A DNA stretch of 64,000 nt from Hibiscus mutabilis (Eukaryota; Streptophyta; Magnoliopsida; Malvales; Malvaceae). The notes below the pieces were generated by a model, which was given only the letters and a program-made list of their open reading frames with translations, ran no database searches and was not told the origin of the DNA. The stretch spans positions 75,032,479 through 75,096,478 of the forward strand of contig CM033712.1 of the NCBI GenBank assembly GCA_019671005.1, in the 5' to 3' direction. The position numbers were made by a program, and so were the translations under genes. Positions within the stretch are counted from its first letter, which is position 1. Every line of letters starts with the position of its first letter. Positions 1 through 11,399 of this stretch are shown piece by piece.

Positions 1-274
1 GAAGCGCCACGTGGACCAATTTAGGTAGGAAAATTTGGATTTGTGTTTATTTGACGTTTTTACCCAAAATGAGCTGTAGATAACTGTTTATGATTGAGTT
101 TTGGGCTTTGTATTGGGCTTTGGGTATTTAGAATGTAAAATTGGACATCTATATGTATATGAACATTATATAATGGACTTTTTGGATTTTTGGACCCCTT
201 TTATTTATTTATTTGGGCTTTATTTATAGAAATATAGTATATATACGTATTACCCGGACAAAATTAGGGTATTA
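1..274 (-). mobile_element. 3' LTR (partial) of Ogre/Tat-like Ty3 element
   Basis: This stretch matches 10590-10874 closely, including a G-box near its left edge and the terminal sequence ending TAGGGTATTACA. Read on the minus strand, the LTR starts TGTAATACCC at position 274. The left part of the LTR lies outside the window, so its target duplication cannot be checked. Small differences from the other copy show that the element is not recent. Confidence 0.8.
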
Positions 275-486
275 CAGTTGTTCATCTTTGCTTATTGCTG
301 TGGAACTGGAATAGGGCAAAGACTGAAAAGAAATGAATCTTGTCCGTACTTGTCAGCTGTTGCTCTAAGCTGTAAGGTTTTATTCTCACGAACTTTCTTT
401 CCTTTATCCCTTCTATAAGTTTGAACAAGTTCTTCTCATTTGGATTCTCCCAATCTTTATGTCAAGGGTAACCGTATGGTCTGAAC

Positions 487-850
487 TAGCTCTTCTCATT
501 GAGAATCCTATCTTTACTGGGCGAACTTTCTCATTAGAAGTTCTTTCTTCGCTGGGGATGAACTTTTCAGATTATGAGTTATTTCTTCGCTGGGGATGAA
601 CTCTTCACCTTAGGAGTTCTTTCTTCGCTGGGTGAACTCTTCTCATTAGGAATTATGTCTTCGCTGGGCGAACTCTTCACATTAGGAGTTCTTCATTCTT
701 TACTGAGCGAACTCTTCACATTAGAAGCTCTATCTGTGTTGGGTGAACTCTTCACATTAGGAGCTTTGTCTTTGCTGGCGAACTTTTCACATTAGGAGCT
801 CTGTGGTGAACTCTTCTTATTGGGAGTTCTTCATTCTTCTTGAAATATTG
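487..850. repeat. Minisatellite, about 40-45 bp unit
   Basis: Units of the type CTTCGCTGGGYGAACTCTTC followed by ACATTAGGAGTT recur with slight length changes. Weaker echoes (GAACTTCTTCTCATT-like) run on to about 1340. The open frame at 574-795 is a by-product of the repeat, giving a repeating LGELFTLG pattern. It lies in the non-coding tail of the minus-strand retroelement, where Ogre/Tat elements often carry tandem repeats. Confidence 0.75.
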
Positions 851-1869
851 ATCCACCTCTCTGAAAAGGTGTTGAAAAAACGAGCTCTTCTCATTATGAA
901 CCCCCTGTTCTTCTTGAGAATGTTAACATGACTTAGAATGCTCATCCGACAAGTGGCGTTGAAACTTTTTTCCTCCTTTGATTTTTGAACAAGTTCTTCT
1001 TATTATGAACTTGACAATCTTTCTGCATACGCTATCTATCAAGTCTGAACCGATTCCTCTTATCATGAACATCTTTCATTCTTCTTGGAAGTGTTGGATC
1101 AGCTCTAAACAACCAAAGCTTGAAGTTGTTCTTTTGATTACGAAATTCTCCAATCTTTCGCTAAACTATAGAGTCTGAATTTGTTCTTCTCATTACAAAA
1201 ATTTTCATCTTCTGAAGTCTGGTATTGCTCCTTGAAATTATTCATTTTCTGAGGTTTGAAGCTTTTTTTCTTATTATGAAATTCTTCATTCCTCACTCTT
1301 TTGTTGGTCCATATCTCTCAGCGAGTTTTTCTTATTAGGAACCTTGAATTCTTTACTCGGCGTGCCAATTCATATTTTCTTCTGAAAAAAACTGAACCTG
1401 CAAAAAGAAATGCCATCAATTAATAAGAATTCAAATTTGAGTAGTATGAAATATCTTCAATTCCCATCTTGGAGTGTTGAGATCTTTAGAGTCACTATTT
1501 TTTTGTCAAAGGTATCTCAATCTTTCAATTTGGAACCCGCATAAGGTCTCTTGTTTTCTCTTCCTCTGTTGATTGATCTTTCTTTTATGCTTGGAACGTA
1601 CATGTGACCTGCAAAAGTCAAGTTTCAACAAGAAACACTAAAACTTTTGATCAATTAAGCCGTGAATCTTCCTCATTTAAACCCGAAGTTGATATTTTTC
1701 GTGCTTCCATCATGGTAACATTAACCAATTTTGTTTTTCTGTCTCTTCTTTTTCTTTTTCTTATTTTTTTTTGTTTTTTTGAAGATGAGGTCCCAAAGGA
1801 TTAATATCTTTGTCAAGACCATGCCCCCACTATCTTACCATGACTATATTCGAAAAGTTCTCATCAGTT

Positions 1870-2150
1870 TCGAAGGTGATGGCCAGAAAGACTTAACATC
1901 ATGCCCGAAGGATTTACTGATGGCCCAAAGGATTTAGAATTGTAATGCACTTTCTTTCCTTTGCAAACAATTAAACATCACTCCCAAAGGCGATGGCCCG
2001 AAGGACTTATTGATGACCCGAGGGATTTAGAATTGTAATGCACTTCCTTTCCTATGCAATCAATCAGACATCACCCTCAAAGATGATGGCCCAAAGGACT
2101 TAACATCATGCCCGAAGGACTTACTAATGACCCGAAGGATTTAAGATTGC
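1870..2150. repeat. Tandem repeat, about 100 bp unit, 3 copies
   Basis: The phrases GATGGCCCRAAGGACTTA and GGATTTAGAATTGTAATGCA recur about three times with a period near 100 bp, with insertions and point differences between copies. It is part of the tail of the retroelement. No coding role is seen. Confidence 0.7.
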
Positions 2151-2226
2151 AATGTACTATCTGTCCTATACATACAATCATAAAATCTTGCCAAAATCTG
2201 CCTCTGTAAATGAACTGGTAAATTTT

Positions 2227-2335
2227 GTTGAAATCTGCCTATTCAAACGGATTAAAAACTTCGTTGAAATCTACCTCTTCAAACGGATTGAAAACTTTGT
2301 TGAAATCCGCCTCTTCAAACAGATTGAAAACTTTG
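2227..2335. repeat. 36-bp tandem repeat, 3 copies
   Basis: Three units start at 2227, 2263 and 2299, an exact 36-bp period, each beginning GTTGAAATCTRCCT. Because 36 is a multiple of three, one frame stays open and shows a 12-residue repeat. There is no sign of a real gene. Confidence 0.85.
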
Positions 2336-2959
2336 TATTTCTTTGTTGGATCTTCTTCCCAAATCTTGAAGCTGCAGATTGAAATCTGGCTCGTTTCTTA
2401 CTGATTCTTGTAAATTCTTGCAAAAATTTATAAAATGATTTGAATGGATGAGTTAGTATGCTCTTGTCTTATGGATGCCTAACTATATATAATGCATGAA
2501 TTGTAACAACCGAGGTCCATTTGGATAAGCTCTAATCTTCTTTACTTCCTCGTTGAGCTTTCTGCTTCTGTTTCATCATGTACTCTAATCTTTTTTGCTT
2601 TTTCATTGAATTTTCTACTTTTGTTGTTGCGGCACCTCAACTTCTTAAATTATTCTTTTCAAATCTTGCTTAGCTTAACCTTCTTGAAATTTGTCTTTGT
2701 ACCTCATCTCTTGAGATTCTTCTTGTCAAATCTTGCTTGATCTTCTTGTATTTTGTCTTAAGCTCTTATTATCTTCATGCTTCGACAAAATTTGGCCTAG
2801 GATTTTGTTCTTAAGCTCCTCTTCTTCTTGAGCAGATTTTGAAGTCGAACTATTTCAGGTTCTGCATCCCTTCTTTTTTATTCTGATTTGAACTCTTATG
2901 CACCAAGATGCCCCACTAATCTCTCGTTTCTTGCCCTATCATGTAGATATTGCCCCTCT

Positions 2960-3180
2960 TTCATCATTTGGGGTAAGCAAATGCCTCAAGTCCTTGAACT
3001 TTCTTTAAGTCACTGAACTTTTATCAAGTTTGATTTTAAGGGTCAACCAATACTTCATGGTAGAAATTTGCCTTAAGTCCCTAAACTTTCTTCAAGTTCA
3101 CTCATCAAATTCAAAATCAACCAAAACTTCATGGTAGAAACTTGTTTTAAGTTCTCGAACTATTTGATATAGGCATTCTT
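2960..3180. repeat. Diverged direct repeat in retroelement tail
   Basis: Two to three diverged copies of a phrase about a hundred bases long carry the marker ACTTCATGGTAGAAA followed by TTTAAGTCCCT. The rest of the interval from 2340 to 3840 shows no coding signal and is read as the non-coding tail of the element. Confidence 0.55.
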
Positions 3181-3943
3181 GTCACTGTCTGCACGATGAC
3201 CTCTGATGGGTGATCCTTCTTTCTGACCAGAAAACTGTCGAACAGATGAGCGTCTCATGCTCAACCATATCTTTGCCATGTTAGGTTGATTATTTGCATC
3301 CACGATCTTGCTTTCTGAAGTTTATCTTTGAAGCAATACGTGGAAATCTATTTGTTCTGAAATAAATGTCAGTTTGTTGATCAGCATTTCAATGAAAGAT
3401 ATCTTACAAGACCCGGAAGATCAGAGTCTTGCTATAAAGAAAGAAAACAGAATATGATTCCCTAGATATCAAGTGCAAGAGTGTCTTAGACTCAACCCTC
3501 ACATGGGTAGCATAACTCATGAATGTTGTGGTGATGTCTGAAGTTATGAAATTTCTTCCAAATCACTTGGTTCACACCCTATATTACCGCATTGCTCGAT
3601 CCAGTCAGAAAACTACTCATTTTCTGTTCTCTTTATTCTTTTTCCATGCATAAATGTGTTCAAGCTTTCTAGACTTGTTTAACCAGTAGAGTGCAAAAAT
3701 ATCATTCTAAGAATAAAATTCTATAAGTGCATGTGTGTGCTTCTGATTGTTATTAGCTATTATTATATATTATTATACACATGTCTTCAAAGATACATCT
3801 CTGACGCTTGAGTATTGGATAGCTGGATCATAGATTCTTATTAGATTTGTCGACATCCCCCACAGCTCCATCAAGATGCTCTGAAACTTATTTATTCAAT
3901 AGTTTATTACCCCACTCTTTCCCTTTTCCTTTCACTTTTCTTC

Positions 3944-4131
3944 TCTTTTTTTTTTTTTTTTTTTTCTTCTTTCTCTTTCTCTTTCTTTTTCTTTCTTTTT
4001 TCTTTCTTTTTCTTTTTTCTCACTTCTCTTTTTCCTTTTCCCTTTTTCTTTTTTCCTTTCCTTTTCTTTTTTTTTCACTTTTTCCTTTTTTCTTTCATTT
4101 TCTTCTCTTTTTCCTTCTCACTCTTATTGTG
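3944..4131. repeat. Long polypyrimidine tract
   Basis: About 190 bases of almost pure C and T on the plus strand (purine-rich on the element's minus strand), made of TTTCTTTCTCTTTC-like runs. It creates a phenylalanine/leucine-rich open frame (3847-4146) that is not a gene. Such tracts can form triplex DNA; here it is most simply a grown microsatellite inside the element tail. Confidence 0.85.
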
Positions 4132-4684
4132 TTTTTTAGGGTATAGAAGGCTACGCTTAGAACTTCAATTTCAAGCAACTCTACTTGGTTAAAATCGTCA
4201 AGTCCACTTCACTGTTTATGAATTTCAAAGATTTGTGATCGAACATCATCAAAGGTGTAGTAATCTGCGTTTTCTTGCTTTGCTGACCTGAGTAAATTGA
4301 GAGATAAATTTCACTTCATTGTCTTCACAACATCCAATTGTTCTTTGTACCAGAATCAATGTCACATCTTGCAATCAACATCCAAGAGCCTACAAGGATA
4401 AGAAGAGATATAAATATATTTATGAATTTCAAAAACATCCTTCCATCGAAATGAAAACCAACAAACATGACATGTGCCCTAAGAAAATGATCTCTACTAC
4501 TTTGGTCCAGGAGTAGTAGAATTATTTCCATGTATCATTTCTAAAAGAAAACTCAAAATACAAGAAAATTTGAACCAGTAAACTTTTGACATGAAAAGTA
4601 TGAACAAGTAGAAAATCTCGTGCATCCAGACTTCAGACCATCCTAAAAGTAAAAGATTCATTCTCTTAAACTCTTCAACTGTTG

Positions 4685-5130
4685 CGACAGCTTGCCCCAT
4701 CGCTCTTCAATCCATTGCTTAACCACATCATGAGTCAACGTCCCATTGGCAATCAATTTCTCTATTTCCTCTTTCAAAGCCCAGCATCTCCTAGTAGGGT
4801 ACCCTGGAAAACCTCGAGATGCGTCTTTTCTTGAAGCTTTTCTTACTATAGACGTTTCTTTTCAGCTAATCTCGCTCTGTGTCTGGCCCCTTGGAAAGAC
4901 CCGTCTCCTTTTTATCCTCGTTTCTTTAACCGTTTTCTACTTTTACAAGATTAATTATAGCTGGGTAATTGATCTTCAAACCCGAAACTGTCATCTCAAA
5001 CTCCGATACCTTGAGATCCAGGAGATGCTAAATTTTGCGCCTAAAACTTATACATTTCTCAATGGAATGGCACTGAATACCAGCGTGAAAGTCACAATGA
5101 TCCTCTTCCCTGAATTATTTTGGATACAGA
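4685..5130 (-). pseudogene. Decayed gag C-terminal part of Ogre/Tat-like element
   Basis: The minus strand around 5090-5040 encodes CDFHAGIQCHSIEKC, a pattern I recognise from the region after gag in Tat/Ogre elements (usual form C[DE][FY]HxGxxGHxxExC). A second piece, about 4830-4690, reads YPTRRCWALKEEIEKLIANG and continues into QWIEERWGKLSQQLK. Several stop codons and frame changes separate the pieces. The glycine before the histidine is replaced by cysteine. The reading frame is clearly dead. Confidence 0.6.
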
Positions 5131-5350
5131 GGTAATGGTGGTTTAACGAAACATGGTGCAACCAGTCGAGCTTGTAGCAACTTGGAAAACAATTCTTGGT
5201 ACGTGAAGGGAGTAGGACTAAATTAGAGGTCTTTCAATTTCTCTTTCTTCTTTTGAGAACCAGAAGCTTGAGGTTTTAAAATTATTGCCGCCAATGGTTG
5301 ATCTTGTGCTGAATTAGGTGATGATTCAAATTTCAAAGTAACTGGCATCT

Positions 5351-5713
5351 TCATCTTCTTGTTGCATTTTCATTTTCCCCAACTTGCAGCTTCATTTTTT
5401 CTGAGCCTCTATTCACAGAAGAATATAAGATTTTCAAAAGAGAGTCTTCGATTTTATCCAATATCAGTTCAGTGGGACATTTTGAGGTAGTGCGAACTAT
5501 CTCATATTGGTTGATGATAGTTTGGTCTTCATCAGACAGAGTCTTTTCAGCTACAAAATGGTCGTTCCAATTATCACTTGTATTTCCAATGTCTTTTTGC
5601 ATGAAAGAATCTTCTGCCAGACCCCTTTCTCTGGTTGTGGTAATTATCATACCCATCAGCTCATTAATTTGCCTCCTTGTTTCATCTTGAAACTTCTTGA
5701 TGTACTCTATCAT
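5351..5713 (-). pseudogene. Gag-region ORF fragment, 120 residues
   Basis: This open frame sits between the gag C-terminal remnant and the coiled-coil ORF, in the same orientation as the element. It is charged and rich in K, E, D and N, starting MIEYIKKFQDETRRQINELMG, with predicted helical character. It fits the linker or N-terminal part of a Tat-type gag, but no diagnostic motif is visible. It could instead be the end of the extra ORF. Confidence 0.4.
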
Positions 5714-6419
5714 TTCTTTGTGAATTTGAATTAGTTGTTCTTAGAATTCTTCAAGCTTGTCCACTCTAGACACAAATCATTCATGTTTCCAAAGCTATAC
5801 TGACAAGAAATCATTTTCTTGGATTTGAACTAACTTCCTCCTTCAATGATGCAAATTCTTCTTCATCAGCAACATGTATGATGAATATGAAATATGTTGA
5901 AAATGTATGAATGCAAAAAATTCAAGAGGTATCGAGTTCAGGAACTAGTCTTTAAGAAACATTCGTTAGCCAAAAGGTCCAAAAAGAAAAGACAATATCT
6001 TCTGCAGAAAACAACTAGCCTTAGCTCTTAAGTTGATCACTCTATTCAACATCCTAATCAGTGCTTGTCCCAACTCAGTGTTAACGCTGGCGTCCGGACG
6101 TTGTAGTAATCCTACAGCTCTATTAAACAAGATCCACACATACTGGGTGATCCCTTATACTTGGTTCTTGAAGCTAATCATCTCATGGCTCTGTTTCTGG
6201 ATTGTGAACTCAATTGTGTTAAGCTTTCCTTTCAGTGTTTTATCTCCTTGGTGAAGTGCTCCCTCATAACCTGTGAGTTGACCTTTCAAGCCTTGAATCA
6301 CTCTTTCTAGCCTTGACACCCTTTTTTATAGTCTTTCATTCTCCTGCTCCATCTCGAATTTGTCTTCATTGGGGTATCTTGTGACCATTTCTTCCAATTG
6401 TGATACTTGGGCAATTAAT

Positions 6420-6752
6420 TCAAAATTTTGGGCTTGCTCTTCTTCTTAGCCTTGTTACTTGATTATTTGTATTCTCGAGACTTTTCTCATACATCTTCTT
6501 GTAGTTATTCCTTTCTTTCATCATATCATCTAATTTCTCTGACAAGTCTTGCATTATCCTATTCGTTCCTCCTTTTTGCTTTGCTTTGTAGTTGTCATGA
6601 ATTTTTTGCAGCTCCTTCAAGTTTCGACTAGTTCTTTTATTTTGTTCCATTAGCTCATTTTCTTTTCCTTCGTGCATATTAACTTGCAGCTTTGCCATGG
6701 TTAATTCTTCAGTAAGGTCACTAATTTCCTTCTCATATTTCTCCAAGTCCAA
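6420..6752 (-). pseudogene. Coiled-coil part of the retroelement's extra ORF
   Basis: A 110-residue frame with dense heptad-like leucines and charges (EKEISDLTEELTMAKLQVN, then KMYEKSLENTNNQVTRLRRR) predicts a long coiled coil. It lies directly downstream, on the minus strand, of the decayed ORF1 at 6790-8022 and is probably its C-terminal half separated by stop codons. In plant Ty3 elements of this type a globular domain followed by a coiled coil is common. Function is unknown. Confidence 0.55.
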
Positions 6753-6789
6753 TTCTCAATCATGCTTAAGCTTTTTCGATGCAGATGGT

Positions 6790-8022
6790 GCGCTCCTAGT
6801 AGGTTGAGCTGATGAGCTAGTGCTTTCTTGAATTCCCCAGGATGTGTTATCGTTGACCCTTTGAGTCCTCTATTCTTCATACCTTAGCATGACTTCCAAA
6901 TCCTAATATGGTTGAACCCTCCTCGGCTTTTCCCATACCTCTGCAGTTTGAGTTACCATCCCTTTATAGTTATTTGTCTTGTGTGTGTATTCAAATCGTG
7001 CCATGCCTACAGTAGTTGGTATGAATTGTCTTGAACTGAACTGTCTAGATACTAATAGGGGATAATAGGTTGTTCCTATCTAAATTCCGGGTAACGGGAC
7101 CCAATCTTTGTTTCCACATCGATACAAAAAAGTTAAACCCTTATTCAGCCAATAAGCCCTCCACACGATATTGGCATCTTTCATGTCCTTGAAGTATTCT
7201 TTCTATTGCCCTTCCTTCTTCTTTCCTATTAGGCAATTAGCTAAGTGCTCATCTATCGGTGAATATCTATCAAGATACCTTATAGCTCTGTAAGATGTAT
7301 TCCACCTATGTCCTTCTATCTCCTGACTTTTTGCAGGCAGTCAACGATCTATACGTTACCAAGATCGCAAGTATCAGATTCACACCTTTCCTTAGTCGCT
7401 CAAACAGTCCCACTGTTGATGGATCTATATGTTTTCGAGTCCACGGGAACAACACCATTCTATATATGCACAGAGCATATAATCTTTTCATCGTGTCTAG
7501 CTCGTCACTCGTTAATATTAATTCTTTAAGGACTCTCTAATTTATGTGCTGTTTGTCCTTATTTTGATCAGTACTGTCATTGTTGGCTATCTTCTTATCC
7601 AACCATTCTTTAGTCTTTCCCGTGATCAACACCAATTTCTTTTTGAAACTTGAGTTATTATTAGGCCTAGTGTAAATCTTATCACTCTAAATTATGGGAC
7701 AGTGTATCAAGGCCTCGTACTCCTCGAGCGTGAGTACCATATCTACCTGACCAAAGGTAAAACAGTTATACACCGGATTCCAGAATTGAACCATTGCCCT
7801 AAGCAACTCTTGATCTATCTAAACTCTTAACAATAAGGTTATGTCCCCAAATTCTTTTTTGAAAAGATTATTCCGTATCATTTCCCCATTGATCCCATAT
7901 AGCTCTGACTTCCAGCAAGCAAGCATTCTGGTTGGTGTTTAACATGGCATAACTCTTCATTTGTGATATATCACCTTTACGAGGACTGTCTCCTTTCCTA
8001 ATTTCTTGGACCCTTCAGCCAT
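6790..8022 (-). pseudogene. Decayed ORF1 (DUF7745-like) of Ogre/Tat-like element
   Basis: Translation from the minus-strand ATG at 8022 reads MAEGSKKLGKETVLVKV, breaks at stops, and resumes with recognisable pieces: VLTLEEYEALIHCPII (about 7740-7690) and LVLITGKTKEWLDKK (about 7650-7590). A later piece is HIDPSTVGLFERLRKG near 7430. From memory the LTPTxEEYxxLL-CP pattern belongs to a plant-specific domain (DUF7745) found upstream of gag in retroelements of this kind. Multiple stops mean it is not expressed as a full protein. A profile search against that family would settle the name. Confidence 0.55.
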
Positions 8023-8675
8023 ATTAAATACTTCCTAATCAACTGATTCCCGAACCGATGCCAAAACAATGAAATATGACATGGTTCACTTAAAGAAACA
8101 AAATAAAACAACACAAAACAAAACAAAAAAAAACTCTTGTCAGTGTTGTTAATTAATATGAAAAAGCAAATAAACAAAATATTAACAAAGAAAAACGCGT
8201 AATTTTTGGCAAGGAAAATAACCAGAGAAATGTATTTAAACCGACAACACCTATCCTAGGTCCCTGTCTGGCTTTCGTGGGGTAGGTTTCTAGATAACAA
8301 AATGTGGGTGTTGTTATAGACTCTGGGTTCTCGAACTGTCTACTACGGCAGTAAGACATCGATTCAGTAGTATAGATCCCTTATAACGGAGGCGTGGGCC
8401 CCACGGTGCATAAGGTTAGTCTACCGAAAAAAGACAAAATTCTGAACTCAAAGGTGGAGAGCCTCACGTCGAATCATGTCTTTCTCCCACTTAAGGAAAA
8501 AAGGCCCGGGTTGAGGGCTTATGCATGAATGAAAGTTATATCATACACAAAAGCTACCTCCATTTTTCCTGAAAATTCATCCAACAATTCTTGGAAAAAT
8601 TAAATACAAACTATTTTTCGAAATGCCGAAATGCCACATGAAATTAATTGACTAGGCATGACTCTCAATCTTAAG

Positions 8676-8693
8676 TCCCTAGTGGAGTCGTCA
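8676..8693 (-). other. Primer binding site of the minus-strand element
   Basis: The minus strand reads TGACGACTCCACTAGGGA a few bases inside the inner LTR edge. It matches, with few changes, TGGCGACTCCGCTGGGGA next to the other Tat-like LTR at 26103-26120. This placement fixes the element's orientation and the LTR end at about 8697. A tRNA-Arg primer is likely by analogy with Ogre elements, but I cannot verify this here. Confidence 0.7.
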
Positions 8694-8696
8694 AGC

Positions 8697-10874
8697 TGTT
8701 GCGACCATTTTTAAAACCGAGTGTGAAAAATAGCCTGACGATTAGGGTTTTGAAAATTAGGGTTTTTTTGTCCATTTTTAATTTTCTTGAAAAATCCTTA
8801 TTTAATCTTTAAAAATAATTTAGAGTCGCCACCTGTCACTTTGGTAGACCAGACACCATAAAAACAGCTAGAGATTCTTTTCTTTAAAATTAGGGTTCGA
8901 GAGTCGGTTACGTGTGGGGAAGGATTAACACCCCACAAACGCATGTTATCAAAGTTTTTAATGCATGTCCATTTATTTTCTCGTCAATTTTAAGTTCAAA
9001 CCTAATTAGGCTCCAATTGATTAAATTAATTAAGGAATCTATGAATATTATAGAATTTAGGGGTTTATGTGATAACACCCAAATAATTGGGCACTATCCA
9101 TATTAAGCCCAAAATTAATAATATTCCTTAATATTTAATGATTCTAACTATTTAAACCCTGTTCTTAATTTAATTTTAATTAGCTATGTGATTACAATGT
9201 TTTAAGTTTAAATGAAATATTAAATGCTCTACTAAAATGCCCCCTTGATTAACATCTCATTACAATGAGACACTAATCAATTTAGAACATTAAAGTTTCC
9301 ATTTAATAATCATTTATTTTATACACTTATCTCACCTATTTAAATTATTCAAATTAATTAAAGAACCTAAGCATTTAAACTCTAATTAATTACTAATCTA
9401 AGTGATTAAATTAACTAACAAATGATTCTATATGATAATTTCAAAATCATGCATCAAACATATAAATTAGGTCATTAAATTAAATTAAACAATTAAAGAA
9501 ATAGGAGACTAAATTAAATTGATATTGAAAACTGGGTGTAAAATTACAAAGCAAAGCGATCAAATTGTGAAAAGGGCAAAATATAAATCCCAAAGCATGA
9601 AAAATAAAAAGAAGGGCGCGGATCTCTCTTTGACCCTGCCCGCGTGAACTCGCCCAAACCCGGCGCCAAAACGGAACCGTTTCGGGCTGAGTATAAATGG
9701 CGCAAGATCGACCCAACTCGGCCATAATCCAGCTCCCCACTCTCTCACCTCCCCAAATTCTCTCTGCCACAAACATTTCCAAACCCAGAAAAACACCTGG
9801 GAATGGATCAAAATCCTTGCATTTGGCTTGGTGTTCTTCGAAGAACATGAAGAATACGTTGAACACCGGCCATAAACCACCACTCATTCCGCTACTTTGA
9901 TCCATTGCCACCACACTCTAGTGGCTTTTAGCCATTATCCAGCCCAAACTTTGATCGTCTTCAACCTTGTCCGGCGGTCGTTAAGCGATTTTCGGCCACC
10001 ATCCAAAACCCTAAAAACTCCAAATTTTCTCAATTTTTAACCCTAAACCTAAATCTAAGCCCAGATTCATGAGAATCTACCCATCTTCTCCATCCTAGGT
10101 TTTAGATCTCCCAAAACCCATTTTTCAACTCCGTCGCAACATTCACTCACTCTAGCCATCGAAATAAGAGACAAATTCCCCCAGCTTTTAATTTTCCTTT
10201 CATTTCTGTTTTTATTTATTTATGAGAAACTAATATTTTCTTTTGATTTGCAGGAATTCGAAAGCAAAAGGATAAGAATTACCTTCTCGATAATCTCCGA
10301 TGAAGGTCAACCGGCGATGATCTAAATCTTGGGCGACCATTTGTGTCTCAGGCGACGTTCTAGCTTTCCGATGGCTCTCCAACTTCGGTGATTCAGCTCC
10401 CGAAATATTAGGTAATATTCCCCAATTGCCCTTTTCTCTCTCTTTCTTTTATTATCTTATTATTATTAATGGTAGGTAATTAATGATGATAATAATTGAT
10501 CTGGCAGTTTCTCTCTCTTTGTATTTATAGGGGTCAAACTCGCTGACGTCAGAAAAATCATAATCCGTGTGATACCGCTGACCAATAGGGAAGCGCCACG
10601 TGGACTAGTTTAGGCGGAAAATTTTGAATTTGTGTTTGTTTGACCGGTTTTTACCCAAAATGAGCTGTAGATAACTGTTTAGGATTGAGTTTTGGGGCTT
10701 TGTATTGAGCGTTGAGTATTTAGAATGTAAAAATGGACATCTATATGTATATGGACATTATATAATGAACTTTTTGGATTTTTGGACTCATTTTATTTAT
10801 TTATTTATTTGGGCTTTATTTATAGAAATATAGTATATATACATATTACCCCAGACAAAATTAGGGTATTACAG
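8697..10874 (-). mobile_element. 5' LTR of Ogre/Tat-like element (about 2.2 kb)
   Basis: Bounded by TGTAATACCC (minus strand, at 10874) and GGTCGCAACA next to the PBS. Its right 285 bp repeat at 1-274. The U5 side shares the phrase GTCTACCAAAGTG-CAGGTGGCGACT with the LTR at 24705-26100, showing that the two elements are related. The 9480-9914 and 9560-9883 open frames inside it are chance frames. A plus-strand TATA-like TATAAATGG at about 9690 is also present inside the LTR. Confidence 0.75.
10521..10603 (-). promoter_or_regulatory. LTR promoter: G-box, CCAAT box, TGACGTCA, TATA box
   Basis: Reading the minus strand: CCACGTGG (10603-10596), ATTGG (inverted CCAAT, 10586-10582), the palindrome TGACGTCA (10551-10544) and CTATAAATA (10531-10523). 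Order and spacing look like a compact plant core promoter with two bZIP-type sites just upstream of the TATA box. The G-box is kept in the other LTR copy near position 10; the rest of that copy lies outside the window. Confidence 0.6.
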
Positions 10875-11340
10875 TTTTTATGCAAGTTTCTTTTGTAAAC
10901 AAGAAACCTATCCCTATAAATGGATAGTATGGATTGAGGGTTTAGATAGAACATTATAAATCAGTTGTAATCTCTTTCTCCATCATAGTGAAAGTTTTCA
11001 TCATCTGTCCGTGATTTTTTTATTTTTGAGTTTTCCATATAAATTTTTGGTGTTATTTTTTTATGCATTTGCGTTTATTTCTTGTGTCGTCGTTATCATT
11101 ATAATAGTATAACAATAAGTAAGTGAACATAAACATATTATTTTTTGTTCAATCTCAATTTATTTACCCCTTAATTGAACCGTTAGCTTTTGTTTTTTAA
11201 TAAATGGAAAAAAGTACAAAAACAAATAACAAATCAAGGAGATTCTCATATAGAATCCATTACACGAATTAATTTCTAAATTAGATTCACCAATTACTAT
11301 ATTTACAATAACATTAATTACAGAAAGTCAAAACTACGTG
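10875..11340. other. AT-rich spacer, no gene seen
   Basis: This flank of the retroelement is AT-rich and includes the upstream region of the inhibitor gene. I see no coding frame, TIR or LTR in it. Confidence 0.6.
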
Positions 11341-11348
11341 TTATAAAA
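11341..11348 (+). promoter_or_regulatory. TATA box of the inhibitor gene
   Basis: TTATAAAA lies 52 bp upstream of the ATG at 11400, a plausible distance for a short leader. It suggests the gene was, or may still be, transcribed. Confidence 0.45.
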
Positions 11349-11399
11349 CCTTGCATTTCTTTCTTCATTCTCATTTCATCTTCCTACAAACCAAACAAA

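Larger units (their letters stand above)
275..8696 (-). mobile_element. Internal region of Ogre/Tat-like element, gag-only derivative
   Basis: This interval lies between the two LTR copies. Read from right to left on the minus strand it holds a PBS, a decayed extra ORF, a coiled-coil ORF, gag remnants with a CDFHAGIQCHS-type motif, and then about 4 kb of tandem-repeat-rich non-coding DNA up to the 3' LTR. I see no reverse transcriptase, RNase H or integrase motif on either strand. It is probably a non-autonomous derivative that lost pol. The Ogre/Tat assignment rests on the PBS, the order of ORFs and resemblance to family members recalled from general knowledge. Confidence 0.65.

Noticed and set aside
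574..795. 73-residue repetitive protein (LGELFTLG repeats)
   Set aside because: It follows the minisatellite exactly and lies in a retroelement tail.
3847..4146. 99-residue open frame rich in Phe and Leu
   Set aside because: It is the translation of the polypyrimidine tract and has no other support.
9688..9697. Plus-strand TATA box inside the LTR as a gene promoter
   Set aside because: No plausible coding sequence follows; at most an antisense LTR start.
9480..9914. 144- and 107-residue minus frames and a plus frame in the same stretch
   Set aside because: They lie inside the LTR of the Ogre/Tat-like element, overlap in several frames and show no domain.
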